From positions 47,874,059-47,938,058 of the forward strand of contig OZ021732.1 of NCBI GenBank assembly GCA_963978545.1: 64,000 bases of DNA, in the 5' to 3' direction. Positions within the stretch are counted from its first letter, which is position 1. Every line of letters begins with the position of its first letter. Shown here piece by piece: positions 20,013 through 32,579 of the stretch. The notes below the pieces were generated by a model, which was not told the origin of the DNA, searched no databases, and was given only the letters and a program-made list of their open reading frames with translations. This DNA comes from Linyphia triangularis. Taxonomy: Eukaryota; Arthropoda; Arachnida; Araneae; Linyphiidae. A program made the translations under genes and the position numbers.

Positions 20013-20841
20013 TATATATATATAAAATACACCACTACCAAAATTGCGCAATTTACTTTATGTTTTTCGGTAATAAGCAGTAAATATTTTTTATTTTTTC
20101 TAATTACACTGTTTAAATAGTTCAACTTAAAGTATCCAAGTTACTTCTTGGAATTGAGCAAAAGATGAATATCCGAAATCCATTGACCTGTTTTATTCAG
20201 TCATTATCCGAGTTAAAATATTCAACTTCTTGGATCATTTGTGAGGGGGGGGGGGGGTACAAACCCTTTTAGGCATTAATTCATACAAAAGGCATTTCCT
20301 CTAATCAATCTGAGAGGAATAAAAAAAGAATGGTCTGAATATATTAAAACGTTTAAGTTGTAAACAAAGCTTAAATTCCCAAGCATCTGGATCATTTCCG
20401 GGGGAGGGGAGACAGACTCTCCTACGTATCAAATCATACAAAAAGGGACTTCCTCTAATCAAGCTGAGAATAATAATAAAAAAAAAAAATGTCAAAATTG
20501 ATCAAATAGTTTTGGCTGTAGCCCTGGCTAAAGTTTTGGTCAGAACCAGAAGAAACGGAAGAATTAGAAGAACAAAATTCCGGTGACTTCGGCGATTTTC
20601 AAAGGATATTTTTTTACCATGTTCCCTTGTTCAATGTTAACAATTATATTGTTATTTTTCGTCTACTCACCCGGGGCAACACAATGGTAAAACAAATCAG
20701 GGTTTTAGCTATAATAGAAGCTGAGATGTGAGGGATCAAAAATTGGCCTAAGCTCTGTTAACATAATATACACTTGCATGTCTGCCGTTTTGTTATCGGA
20801 CTTGGCGGCGGAACACTGCCGCGTTCCTAGATATAAACTCA
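20013..20841. other. No gene; weak duplicated segment
   Basis: Two diverged copies of a segment with GGATCATTT, a G-rich run, TTCCTCTAATCAA and CTGAGA lie at about 20230-20330 and 20388-20475. A 14-base G run occurs near 20248. No coding content. Confidence 0.45.
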
Positions 20842-21535
20842 TTCAGCTCAAATCGAAGTTCGATATGTTGGCTCTACATGAACTGAATTAAAAGCGCCCG
20901 GAAGCTTGCTTGATGTTGCTTTTTCGTCATAAATGTATTCCATTTTTTGATCGAATTGTCACTTGTGATGAGAAATGGATTTCAATATAACACTCGTAAG
21001 AGTTCATCACAGTGGTTGAACAAGGATGAATTACCGAAACACAATTGAATGAATTCCATAGCGTATTTATCAAAAGAAACTGATGGTGAGTGTTTGGTGG
21101 TCTAGCGCAGGTGTGATCCATTAAAATTTTTATAAAAACTGGCTCATCGATCACAGCAGAAATATACTACAACCAACTGGACCAATTTTTGAAAAAAACT
21201 TAAAGAAAAATAGCCTTGGTTAACAGATAGATTCCTTTCTTATTGCATGATAACGCTAGACCACACACAGCACAAATGACTGTGGCAAAATACAGGAATT
21301 GGAGTTGAAACTTTTTCATTGTCCCCCATACTCATCAGACTTAACTACCACTTCTTCCGCAATTTGGACAACATTTTAATAGCAAAAAAATATAATTCTG
21401 ACAATGCTGTAACACTGTATTTGCAGAAATTCATTAACCCTCCTCAGCCAGAATTGTCTACCACCGTCCTGAACAATTTTTCGCTTAAATGGCAAAAGCG
21501 TATAGATAATATGTATGCATTCTTTGATGAATAAA
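20842..21535 (+). pseudogene. Mariner transposase, C-terminal two thirds, decayed
   Basis: In shifting frames the plus strand reads QLKSKFDMLALHELN, then FFDRIVTCDEKWIQYN, LSYCMITLDHT overlapping LLHDNARPHTAQ, HCPPYSSDLT and YHFFRNLDNILIAKKYNSDN, ending KWQKRIDNMYAFFDE and a stop. These match, in order, the WVPHEL linker, the catalytic ITGDEKW, HDNARPH and YSPDLAP.DYHFF blocks and the C-terminal tail of mariner (DD34D) transposases. The first two aspartates are recognisable. A frameshift removes the codon context of the third. At least five stops or frameshifts; non-functional. Confidence 0.8.
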
Positions 21536-23684
21536 ACAATTCCTTGTATTTGTAAGTTATCAGCCAACTTTGCCTTTTTATTCTACAAATTTCATCCTTG
21601 ACGACCCAATGTCTGCGATTACGATGTAATAGCCAACTTTGGCAATCACTAAAGATTTATTTATGATCTGAGATATAAAGGTAAACAATTACCCTGGTTC
21701 ATAAAACGGTAATCCTTATCGTTGTTTTAATAAAATTTAACTACTACATTTGGATACATTATAATCATAAAGGTTTTTTTAATTTGAACAGTTTCCTTTT
21801 GAACAGTTTTAACATGAACAGTTTCCTTCTTCACCGATTTTGTATTTGATGGTTCTGGATTCGTAATTAATGCAGCCTTCAGTTTGTGGTGCTTTCAAAA
21901 AATTAAATATTGTTTGAAACCTCATTCATCAGGTAAACATTCAATAATAATTAATTGTATTATCAATAATGCTCTATTAAAATATTAAAAAAATAGTTTG
22001 GAACTTGTTTAGAAATATTTTTATTTCAGTTACTCTTAAAACGTATTATCTTTTTTAATATTGTACAAATTTTCTTATTGATTAAAAAAAATCGTTAGCA
22101 TAGCATTTCAATATTTAGTATTTGACAACGTACAAAAAGGCAATAATTTCACTTTGAAACTTCGAACCCATTTTTTGGAGGACTGATCTCTTGAAACTTA
22201 TTTTGATTTTATATATAAATAAAAAAAAAAACATTAAAAAAAGCTTTCGATCAATCCAAAAACTTTTTGGTATTATATTTTTTGTCTATTTAGTTATTTT
22301 CATGCTTTGTTATTTCGTTTTTGAGGGTAATTATCTGCTTTTTTAACAAAATTTCTGATTTTTTAGAAAACTTTATACATCTTTTTTCAGAAGTTTTTAG
22401 TAATTAAAAAAATTAGTCATACAATTTACTATGCCTATTTTTGTGCAATATTTAATTCTATTATTTTGTTATTTTTACACTTTTATTTTAGATATAAATA
22501 AATTTAAAACAAGAAATTAGGAAAATTAAAATTACAGAACTTATAAGCTTCCAAAAAATAAAATAATATTTTTTATAAATTAATCCCTTATTTTTCAAAA
22601 TTTAATCATCTAACCTTCTCCCCACAACAAGTTCACACAATCCTTGAAATTAAAGATCTTGAATTTCAAGTCTCAGGACTTTCAAAATCAATGCAACAGA
22701 CAATAATAGCTGAGCTAAATTCCCCTTTCCCTGCTGCATTCATATTTAACCATCTTTTTCTAACACAACAAACTTTTGGCAAACAAGTGACTTACCTTTT
22801 ACCCACGTTTAAAACTATTCTTCTTTCATCTTGCTCCTTCCAGTTGATCTTGGAAAAGAGGCTCGAGAGAGATTGGAAGATCGGAAGACACTGTTGGTTC
22901 TCTCTGTCTTCTGAAATGATCTGGCGACTTCTTTTCCCCCGCATCCTCATTTCGGATGATAGTTGCAGCGCCATCTATCGGAGGTCGTGGTCGTCTGCAA
23001 TATCGATTTCCTTTTTGCTAATTTGTTGCAAATCCGGAAGCTACTTTGTCACGAAAATGTTCTCACGCATAAGGAGTAAAAAATAAAAATGTTCTCACGC
23101 ATAAGGAGTAAAAAATAAAAATATTTTTGGATCAGTCGCTTGAAAATTTGCTCTATATTTACAAAGAGTTATTAAACAGCATTTTGCATTTGCAGAGGAG
23201 GACACGCGAGGGAAGGTGGGGTTGAAAACAAGCATTACGTCCCAGGTACCAAACAAGACATTTTCGACAAACGGAGGAAAAAGATCAATTTCCCCAAATA
23301 TGGAGAAATTAAAAAAATTCAAGAAATTTACACTCTTACTTTTAATAATTATTTTGAAGTTAACATTTTTGATCTTAACAAGTTTACATTTTATTAATGT
23401 TCGAAAGTAGTTTATTTTATTCTTTGTTTTAACGCGACTATATTCTTCAAATATTTTTTTCCTAGATCACATAAAACATTAGTACACGTACTCCACACCA
23501 ACAATGTCCTTTACCTCTAAGTTGTTCTTTCAATCAGTTTTATAATTGACGAATAAAAAAAAAAAAAAAGAATTACACGAGCGCAGCCAGGATTATGGAT
23601 TATTTGCGGGGGGGGGGGGGAGTGGGGGGAGGAGGAGTTTATTTTTTCGGAAGCCTTCATCTTTAAAAAAAACCTAGAATTTAT
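21536..23684. other. AT-rich; no gene supported
   Basis: Very AT-rich to about 22600, then a more balanced stretch (22690-23090) with overlapping open frames on both strands (131 and 60 codons) but no recognised domain. A 32-bp exact tandem duplication lies at 23054-23117. G-runs lie at about 23608-23630. Confidence 0.45.
23054..23117. repeat. 32-bp tandem duplication
   Basis: AAAATGTTCTCACGCATAAG and the following 12 bases occur twice in direct succession without a visible mismatch. Confidence 0.85.
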
Positions 23685-24425
23685 TTTTTACTTTCAATTA
23701 CCCATATGTATTCATAGGATATTGAAAGTATAGCATTCGGTCAATAAAACGTTTTTGATTTTTTTGCATTTCTCCACGTTTTGGAAAATCCTGATTTCAA
23801 AAAAGTGATCTAGAAAAAATGTCTGTCTGTGTGTCTGTGGTCAGCATAACTCTCGAACAAATTGACCTCCGATGCTCAAATTTGGAATGCGGGTTGCTGG
23901 TGGCCATGGGACCTACCAATAAAGTTTTCGTCAAAATCGCGCATGCGCAAAAGGTAGCTGCCATTGAAAAAATCATATGTTTCAATGGTTGCTAAAAAAC
24001 GGCTCTAACAATTTTGATAAAAATCTCTGTGCTAATGCCTCTTAAAGTGTTCTAAACATCCCCACCTCCGAAATTTCCGTAAAAATGCTTTAATGAAGTA
24101 AAAGGTTGAAAAACGAATGCCTTCAACCAGAGCTCTTTCCTGGAGCATACCTCATCAACGATCGTTTTTTCTTCTCCCCTCAGTTTCACTTATAATAAAG
24201 GATAATATAAGGATTTTATCGAAAAGTATATCGCAAAAATCACCATTTTGGCGGAGTGTTTTTTTGTTTTTTGTAGACCCATACAAGAATTATCGCAAAA
24301 AATATTGCCAAACTGTCCATTTTTTCTAAATGAATGATGAAAATATAAAAACGGTAAATGACACAGATTAACATAAGTATTATAGTGTAATTGAAAGTTG
24401 TGCGATATTCCACATCCCTAGTTTT
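23685..24425 (+). repeat. Dispersed repeat family A, copy 1
   Basis: About 740 bp shared with 29635-30345 and 30405-31180: ACTTTCAATTAC start, GAAAGTATAGCATT, CCACGTTTTGGAA, TCTAGAAAAAATGTCTG, GCGCATGCGCAA, AAACGGCTCTAACAATTTTG, TCATCAACGATCG and the GTAATTGAAAGTTGTGCGAT end. Short ACTTTCAATTAC motifs face each other at both ends, suggesting a non-autonomous DNA transposon. No ORF. Confidence 0.75.
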
Positions 24426-26019
24426 AAATGAAATGTTGATTAATATACATTAATATTCTGTCCAATTGAAATTTTGAAATGAATTCTCTTTTACCCGTCT
24501 TTGACCTCTTTTACCTGTAAACTGTTCGGTTTTTCTTCATATTTTCGTAAATTTCAAAAGCTAGTGGGTACAAATTCACATTCTTACACCTTCTTGGTGG
24601 CACTTATAGAATTAAATTTCTTCACTCACATTTTATTATTTTCTAATTTCCAAAAGATGTTCTCGTATTTTTTTCAGTCCCCTTCCCTTCTATTTTAAGC
24701 TTAAACTTACACATTTTGTATGCGCCTTATCTTTTTACTGACCTCTATTATTAAAATCACATATTTAATTGTTTACATATTTAATTGTTTAATTTTCTGG
24801 CAGTAATTTTTTAATATTAGGTTATGTTAATTTCTGACAAATACCGTATCCTCCGGATGTGCATAAAATAAAAACGAATGATAAATTAAGTCACAATTTA
24901 GGAAGCGTTAGAACAACGGGAACAATTTGATAAATACTCGGTTATTTCTTTGAGTGTCCAGTTATTTTGCAAAGTGCGTGGTTATTTCGTGAAATGGTCA
25001 AATCATAACTAAATACTTAAACTTAACTTAATATTTAGGATTTATCAAAATATTTTGGGATGTATTCAGTTATTAAATTACCTAACAAATTTGTGCTGAC
25101 CATATATGGAAATTAATTAGTAATAAAGATTTTTTTTTTTTTTTTTTTTTTTTACGTTTGATTCAAAACTGGTTTTCCAGTATGCGTTGATCTCTCTTTT
25201 TTGAGTAAAAGTTAGAAACGGAGAACTTTTAGAATTCCTTTGATGTCTAACTCTTCTTTCGAAGCAATAGTAATTGTTGAATAACATTAGATCTGATTAG
25301 ATCAGCGTTCGATACTAACTTTTAGAGACGGGCCGCGTGACTTATGTTGGAGCTGTTGTGACTTATGATGGTTGGCCACAGATCGTATTCGCCAATATAT
25401 TACTTTACCAAATACACCAATATATTACTTTCACTGTGTTCAAAACTAGAAATGTAATAATTACTGTGAATTTAACAGTCTAAAATATTTATAAAAAGTA
25501 CAAAAAAAAAAACAAAAAAAAAAAACACACCTTTCTTACCCAGCCTTTTGACCGTTGATACTGACACCGCCCCAGTGATTGCATCGGGAAATCCTATGGC
25601 CATTACGCTCCTCTGTGAGTTTTTATGTAAATTACAAAAGCAGTAACAAAAGTTCAGTAATTAAGTTCAAAAGAAAGCTAACAACTGGGTTTTATAATTA
25701 ATTTTTTGAAGTTTTTTAAATTCTATCCATTTAAATTTTATTATTTATAAATGTTACTAGCATAAAAATTCATACGTTTTAAAACATTGTTTCGGAAAAT
25801 ATTCTTCCCAAAATAACATTTTTTCTATGAGGCAGTGAGGTACTGACGATCTCTCATACTTCCTAAACAAGTTCATGTAAAACATTTAGCATTATATTTC
25901 CGATGAATATTTTTTGGCTTTTTAAAAAAACGAATAAGTCAGCTTGTGTGACATCAGAGTTTGGCCAACTACACCGGAACAAAGGAGGAGATCGCCTCCT
26001 TGTTCCACCAGCAGCAGAG
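24426..26019. other. AT-rich; no gene recognised
   Basis: Contains a T-run at 25131-25153, A-rich tracts at 25503-25526 and an isolated stem-loop at 25976-26006 (GGAACAAAGGAGG...CCTCCTTGTTCC) with a 5-6 base loop. Nothing coding is supported. Confidence 0.45.
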
Positions 26020-26611
26020 GCAAAGGTATAATTTCACCCCCGCTCCAAAAATCTGTAAGAATGTGTTTTTCCAATATACTTGTAATTTCAGGCAAATATG
26101 CTTTTTAAATGTTTTTTATAGTTAAATTTTTTACTTATTTTTTCTAGTGTATTGTCTATAAATACAAATTTTCAGAAATATTGTAAAATCACTTAGAATT
26201 ATTAAAATGTGCCAACTTCATTTTTGTACAATTTCATAAAAATATATATTTTAAGGGGACGTGGTACCCAAAAAATTATTTTAAGAAATTGCACCACTAA
26301 AATTTAAACTATAGTAATGTAATATTGGGATGATGGTAAATAAACATAATTTAACCAACAAAAATATTTTGAATAAATAATTTTTGATTAATTCAATTTA
26401 TTTAATTTTTTTTCAAACTGTTTTCGAAATGCTACTCCTTTCACAATTTTAAGTATTTTTCCATGAAATTTTTACAATATATTCGTATTATAATTGTTAA
26501 CAATAGTTAGTATGGATTTGAAGATGCAAGCTATGGAAAAGGTTTTATATATTTTTACACTAAAAACAGCAGAAAAACAACGTTTTTTTTTTTTCAAGTT
26601 TTCAAATTTTT

Positions 26612-26649
<38 letters not shown>

Positions 26650-27365
26650 ATAGCACACCTTATTCCATACTAATTTTTTTTTATCAGATATATACAAATA
26701 CACTATAAAAATTTCCCAATCCTAACTAAATTTAGAAAAAAGCCTTAGGAATTTAAACAAAACTCAAACTGAAAAATAACGAACTGAGAAAAACCGTGTT
26801 AAAGATTTCTTTTGCAGCTTTGATAGTGTGAGAAGGTTTAGAAAATACAACATAACTTTTTATCTATCAAAGGTACAAGTAAAAAATTTTTGCACAGCTA
26901 TTCAGAAAGATATTCTCAACATTATAGGATATAAAAATTGAAATTTTCGTAATTTTTTGGGTACCATGTCCCCTTAAAGTATTATACATGATATTGGAAT
27001 AAATAATTTTATAATAATGAGATTATTGGTATAGGTGCTTCATTCATTAATTATTATCCATTATTAATAAAATTTGGTTTCTTTCTTTTAGTGCAATGTC
27101 TTAAAAGTATATTGAAATATTTTATTTTATAATGATGAATTAACTAGTTAGTGCTCTTACTTTTTTCATAAAATATTTCTGAACTAATTTTATACAAATA
27201 ACTTTTGCTACATAAGTCATAAACAGTTTGAGAAATGTTTATTGAGTGGTATGGATGTAAATTCAATATATTTATTAGGTAGATCTTAAAAAATGTGGTG
27301 TCTGGAAATTTTGGCTCAAGCCCCCTTTCCATCGAGTTTATCTTATCGAGTTTCGCCCCCCTTGG
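26020..27365 (+). repeat. Dispersed repeat family B, copy interrupted by a MITE
   Basis: Matches 8700-9385 from CACCCCCGCTCCAAAAATC through ATCGAGTTTCGCCCCC, with 719 bp plus a TTAA duplication inserted at 26255. Confidence 0.75.
26255..26973. mobile_element. TTAA-flanked MITE with 24-bp TIRs (piggyBac-like)
   Basis: Terminal inverted repeats GGGGACGTGGTACCCAAAAA (left) and their complement on the right (one mismatch in 24) are bounded by TTAA at 26251-26254 and 26974-26977. The interior is AT-rich and non-coding, with a 27-base A run near 26619. TTAA duplication is diagnostic for piggyBac-type integration. The uninterrupted family B copy at 8945-8960 shows the empty site. Confidence 0.8.
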
Positions 27366-29634
27366 TTAGAATTTTGTAATATCAATGATCCACTTGATTT
27401 ATCTACAATCTAATACATAAACAATAAAGATATGAGCAATACATACAGCAAATTGAAGGTCAATACAAGATCAGAAATTGGTGAGAACAGTCATGATTTC
27501 CCAAAATGCAATTTATTTCACATTTATAGTGAAATTACATTATATGGGTACAAATATGCGTGTTGTAATGTTTCCTTTTAACACGACATTGTCAGTGTTG
27601 ATGACGCAACTGTTTGCTGCACCTATTACTAATCGTAGATGTTGCGTTTGAATACGTATTTGACGAAATGAATGTATAATTGTTTGATCTAAGTTATCAC
27701 AAGGAACCTGGTAAAATATTAAGCATAATTGAATCAATGGTATGCGTGTGTAAAATTTCTGATTATGGGCCATTTCATTGCCTCACGTGCAGGACATTCA
27801 GGCAACTTTTAAAACTATATTTGTTTGTAGATCTTTTTTATAAGAACTAAGTTTTAGAAGTTATGATGGTCTGATGATAGTGCTTGAGTAGGGTGATTTT
27901 ATAAGCACAAGTGTTTTGTCATAAACTTTTTGAATCCCAAGTTTTTTTTTTAATTAAATCTCACGTGCAGGACACACTTTGTTCTATTTCCTTGGAAAAG
28001 CCCTTGTACAATTATTTTTTTAATGTTAATATACGAAATGGTCCACTATTACTTGCTTTTGAAACATTTTAGTCCTCGTTTGAGCATTATATCATAATTT
28101 AAACAATGTTGCTTGGTTTTTATTAAAAACCCCCAAAAATTATTGTAATTATTACAGTAAAATTTGCCCTTAATGAAATGAAAACCTTTTACAAGTTACC
28201 TATTGGACAAATTTTTCCGAAAATAGTAAATTTAGTTGATGAAGTATTGTAGGTGGGAGATAATAATACTTTCTACAAGTATGTATAAGTATGTATGTAT
28301 TATTGAAAATGTCTTTTCAATAATACATTTTCCAAACAAAGCTGTAATAATGAAAGGTACTATAGTTGATTTTAACAGAGCTTTGATTCAGATCAGACAA
28401 ATAAAAATTGAATTTGACATCTACTGAGATTTTTCTTGAAACTGCTATTTGTAGTATAAAACGCTGTGATTTTGAAATCTATATACATAAAACTAAGTTG
28501 TCTGTACGTCTGAATCTTATACAAATCCACAATTTTGCACCTGGAGGTACGCAATTTGGTATATAGAAGTTTTAGTACATGTAGATAGTAGAGAATTTTT
28601 TTAAAATTCGATTGAAATTAAATTTGCTTGCATTAAAATTTAATGACACAAAAAAAAAAATCTTGGAATGGCTACGATATTTTTTTATTACCTCAGAATA
28701 AAACCAAAAGTGATTTTTATGTATTCCTCTCATTTTTCTGATTATTTTTATGTATTACAATCGTCTGTCTGATAAACATTTTCAATTTTATTGTAATATT
28801 TCAATATATTTACTGTCAGTCGATACCTTTAACAACTGCTGCTCATGTGCAGTTTTAAAGTATTATTTTTGCTATGCATCGTTTTGTTTTTCTAGGTATT
28901 AAAATTCATTCTGCTTTTGTTTACATTTTGTGTTGTCATTAAAGATGTAATGTGTTTAGCGTTTATTGACATTTTGATTTTATTTAATGAGTATCAATAA
29001 CATTTAAACAAAATAAATTCGTTAAATTCCTTTGTATTTCATTAGAAAATATCTTCTGTATTACAGTTATCATAATTATCTAACATCTAAAATTTCTTTT
29101 ACCAACATAATTTACTACTAATACGTTGGTGCCGTTAAGGGATGTTTTCAGTCGGATTTTGGCGAACTTAGTAAATCTATTATAGCTTTTTTCCAGTATA
29201 TGTCCATTACAAAATCAAATGTAAGAAGTCCATCTAATGTGAAACACCTACGTATATCATTAGGTGTGTTCTTCGGCACCGCGTTGACTAATATTGGTAT
29301 TATTACGTTATATCCAAGCCACTTGGGGATAATTTTTCAGTTGGCGAACAATTTGGTTGATAACAGTATCGTTTCAATGCCTGTTATTTTTCTCTTAATT
29401 CAGATTTTTTATTTTTGATTTTACAATAAAAATTAAGAACTTGGAACAACATATTTTGATGATTATTTTTAAAACAGAGGCTAGAGCACTATAGCCACAA
29501 GGCATATTTTGAGCCACAAGGCATATTTTGACATTGAGTGAAGTATGAAAACGGTAAATAACACCATAAATTTTAATGCAATGACCAATATTATAGTGCA
29601 ATTGAAAGTTGTGCGATGTTCCATACACCTAGTT
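27366..29634. other. No gene recognised
   Basis: AT-rich. CTCACGTGCAGGACA is repeated at about 27781 and 27960. A 19-bp tandem duplication (GCCACAAGGCATATTTTGA) lies at 29493-29530. Family A terminal sequence is present at about 29550-29634. Confidence 0.4.
28478..28560 (+). mobile_element. Helitron-like 5' terminus
   Basis: TCTATATACATAAAACTAAG followed by TTGTCTGTACGTCTG, preceded by A, resembles the 5' TC end of the Helitrons at 11196-12704 and 46800-47574. No matching CTRR 3' end with hairpin was found downstream, so only the terminus is called. Confidence 0.35.
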
Positions 29635-30345
29635 ACTTTTAATTACTCTTATGTTTACATAGGATGATAAAAGTATAGCAATTGGTCAACAAAAAAAAAA
29701 AAAAAAAAAACCTGGTGTTTTCCCCACGTTTTGGAACATCTTGATTTCAAAAAAGTGGTCGAGAAAAACGCGTGTCCGTCGTCTGTATAACTCCAGAACA
29801 AATTGAACGATTCTCCAATATTGTTTGCAGATTAGTGGGAGGTATGAGACCTACCATTGAAGATTTCGTTAAAATCGCGAATGTGCATAAGATTGAAATC
29901 ATTACAAATCGTGAAAAATCATGTTTTTCTGCAATGGCTAAAAAACGGCTCTAGCGATTTTGATTGAAATCTTTCTGCTAATGCCCCTTAAGGTGGTCGA
30001 ATCGTCTCCACCTTTGAAATTCCATTAGAAATGCTATAAAAGCGTACAAAGTTGAAAAACGATTGTCTTTAACACAGAGCTCTCTGCCCTTGAGCCTCGC
30101 CCATCAACGATTGATTTTTTTTGTTTTACGCTCAAGAAAGGAAACGTAATGTCTACCGAATAACATCGCCAATTTTGCCATCTTGGCGTGTTTTTTTACC
30201 TATGTGAAAATTATCGTCAAACTATTCATTTTTATGTAAATGATTGAAAATATAAAAACGCTAAATAACACCATACATTTTAAGGCAATGATCAATATTA
30301 TAGTGTAATTGAAAAGTGTGCGATGTTGCACACCCTAAGTTTTAT
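29635..30345 (+). repeat. Dispersed repeat family A, copy 2
   Basis: Colinear with 23685-24425, more diverged in the first 250 bp. Includes AAAACGGCTCTAGCGATTTT and TCATCAACGATTG. Ends GTAATTGAAAAGTGTGCGAT. Confidence 0.7.
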
Positions 30346-30404
30346 TACAAAAAATCGACTCTAAACGTTTTGATATTTTTTGTGATATTTTATTTTAATT
30401 TGGA

Positions 30405-30460
30405 GCAACAATATTTTTACTTTCAATTACGTATAAATAGAGTAATGAAAGTATAGCATT

Positions 30461-30496
<36 letters not shown>

Positions 30497-31180
30497 CTCA
30501 CATTTTCCCACGTTTTGGAATATCCTGATCTCAAAAAAGTGATCTAGAAAAAATGTCTGCCTGTGTGTATGTGTGTACGTAGTCAGCGTAACTCCAGAAC
30601 AAATAGATCTACGATGTTCAAATTTGATGTGCCAGTTGGTGGTAGCTATGGGACCTACCGTTAAGGTTTTGGTTAAAATCGCGCATGCGCGTAAGGTAGC
30701 TGCCATTGAAAAAATCATGTTTTCAGTAATTGCTAAAAAACGGCTCTAACGATTTTGTTCAAAATCGCTGTGGTAATGCCTCTTAAGGTGTTCGAAACAT
30801 CCCCACTACCGAAATTCTCGTAAAAATGTTTTAATGGGGTAAAAAGTTAAAAATAGAATGCATTCAACACAGAGTTCTTTTTTCTTGAATATAGCTCATC
30901 AACGATCGTCTTTTCTCCTCTTCTCAATTTCACTTATAAGAAAGGATAATACAAGAACTATTGAAAATTTTATTGCTAAAATCAGCATTTTGCCGGAGAT
31001 TTATTATTATTATTATTTCATTTAAAAAAAGACTTATATAAGAATCATCGCAATAAATATCACCAATTTGGCAATTTTTTTCTAAATGAATGATGAAAAT
31101 ATAAGAATGGTAAATGACACAAATCCACGTCAGTATTATAGTGTAATTGAAAGTGGTGCGATGTTCCCCACCCATAGTTT
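30405..31180 (+). repeat. Dispersed repeat family A, copy 3
   Basis: Colinear with copy 1, with a 28-base A run at about 30467-30494. Closer to copy 1 than copy 2 is (GCGCATGCGC, TAGCTGCCATTGAAAAAATC). Confidence 0.75.
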
Positions 31181-32579
31181 GTCTAAATTTCGCATAGTTT
31201 TATTGAAATGTCAGAAAAAAAAAAAATTAAAGGTATAATCAGTGGTTATCGAGGGGAAAAGTCATTTTTCGGACACGTGCCTTTTTTTTTTTTTAAATTC
31301 AGGAATCCCAATTTTGACAAAGTCGTAAATTTTAAAGTGCTGTAAAATTTCAACTACTAAAAATTTCGAAAAAATATTCGAGAATTGTCTTACTAACTAA
31401 CAATAAGAAAATGGTTCACACTAAATTTCATAAGAATCGGAGGATGTGTCATGGCTTAGTTGAAATGACGTGGAATGACCCTCAAACTTTTAAATGTGGA
31501 TGTGTTAAGAATTTCTAGAATTTTATTATTTCTGAATACTCCTTGATACCATTTACGAATACTCTGATATGCACTTCATTCTTAATAATTTTGGTTAAAA
31601 CTGTGCCCTAAAATTGTTACGAAAATGCGTTTCAGTTTCCCCTTTAAAGATCTCCCGGAAGGCGCGCTTCCTGATAATATTTGAATGGCCCTCGTTTGGA
31701 ACATTTCGACTCTTATTCTTCACCTTGAAATTAGTTAATTAAAATTGGAACTAATATTGAAAAAAGTGTGATTTTAAGGTTTTGAGTTAGCGTTATAATG
31801 AAGTTTTCTTTCGAAAATAGTTCTTGTATTCATTTGAAATTTCTCCTTACTTCTTCATAGAGAAGACAAGAAATTGAAAGTTAAGACGCTGTAAAGAACC
31901 TAGGGGTGTGGAACATTGCACAACTTTTAATTACCCTTAATATTGGTCAGTGCACTTATATATGTCATGGATTGTCCGTTTTCATATTTGCATCGTTTTA
32001 TAAAATTGCCAGTTTACTGATATTTTTGGAGATAATACTTCCATTGGAAAAAAAAAAAAGAACCAAATGGTCGATATGTTTTTCGATAAACAATACATTA
32101 TACTTTCTTGTAAGTGCAATCTCGTCAATAGTAATTAAAAATAACATCACCCTGTTTGTCTCAGGTTAACAAACGCATAAAGTAATTGGAGCATTTAAAT
32201 AGCAACTCATTAAGACACTAGGATTTTTGAGACATTCATAAACAGTAAAGATTGATATGCGATGCAATACTCTAAATTAAAATGATGTATTATTTATTGT
32301 TATTTGCTACTCTTGATTTTATGTAGATTATTTTATTTAAAGGTTGTTACTCGTCCTATATTTGATGTTCTGCTATGAGTGATTTTGTTGTTTGTATAAT
32401 GGTAACATTTTGGTTAAACATTATTAATGTTCACCAAATCTGAGTTTTTGTTAAACGTTGTTTTGCCGATGTTTCCAATAAATTCTCCTTTCACATCGGT
32501 CCTAAATCAGATAATTAATCATCACTTCATTAATGGGTGCCAAAAGGAATTTCTGCAGTGGGGTGCAGAGAGCAGCACT
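31181..32579. other. Unassigned DNA plus a family A terminal fragment
   Basis: 31905-32160 matches 13826-13980 and part of 7595-7800 (GTGTGGAACATTGCACAACT and AAAATTGCCAGTTTACTGAT). The rest is AT-rich without recognised content. Confidence 0.4.

Noticed and set aside
22691..23086. 131-codon plus-strand ORF in less AT-rich DNA
   Set aside because: Overlapping minus-strand frames are equally good and no family was recognised. Left as unassigned.
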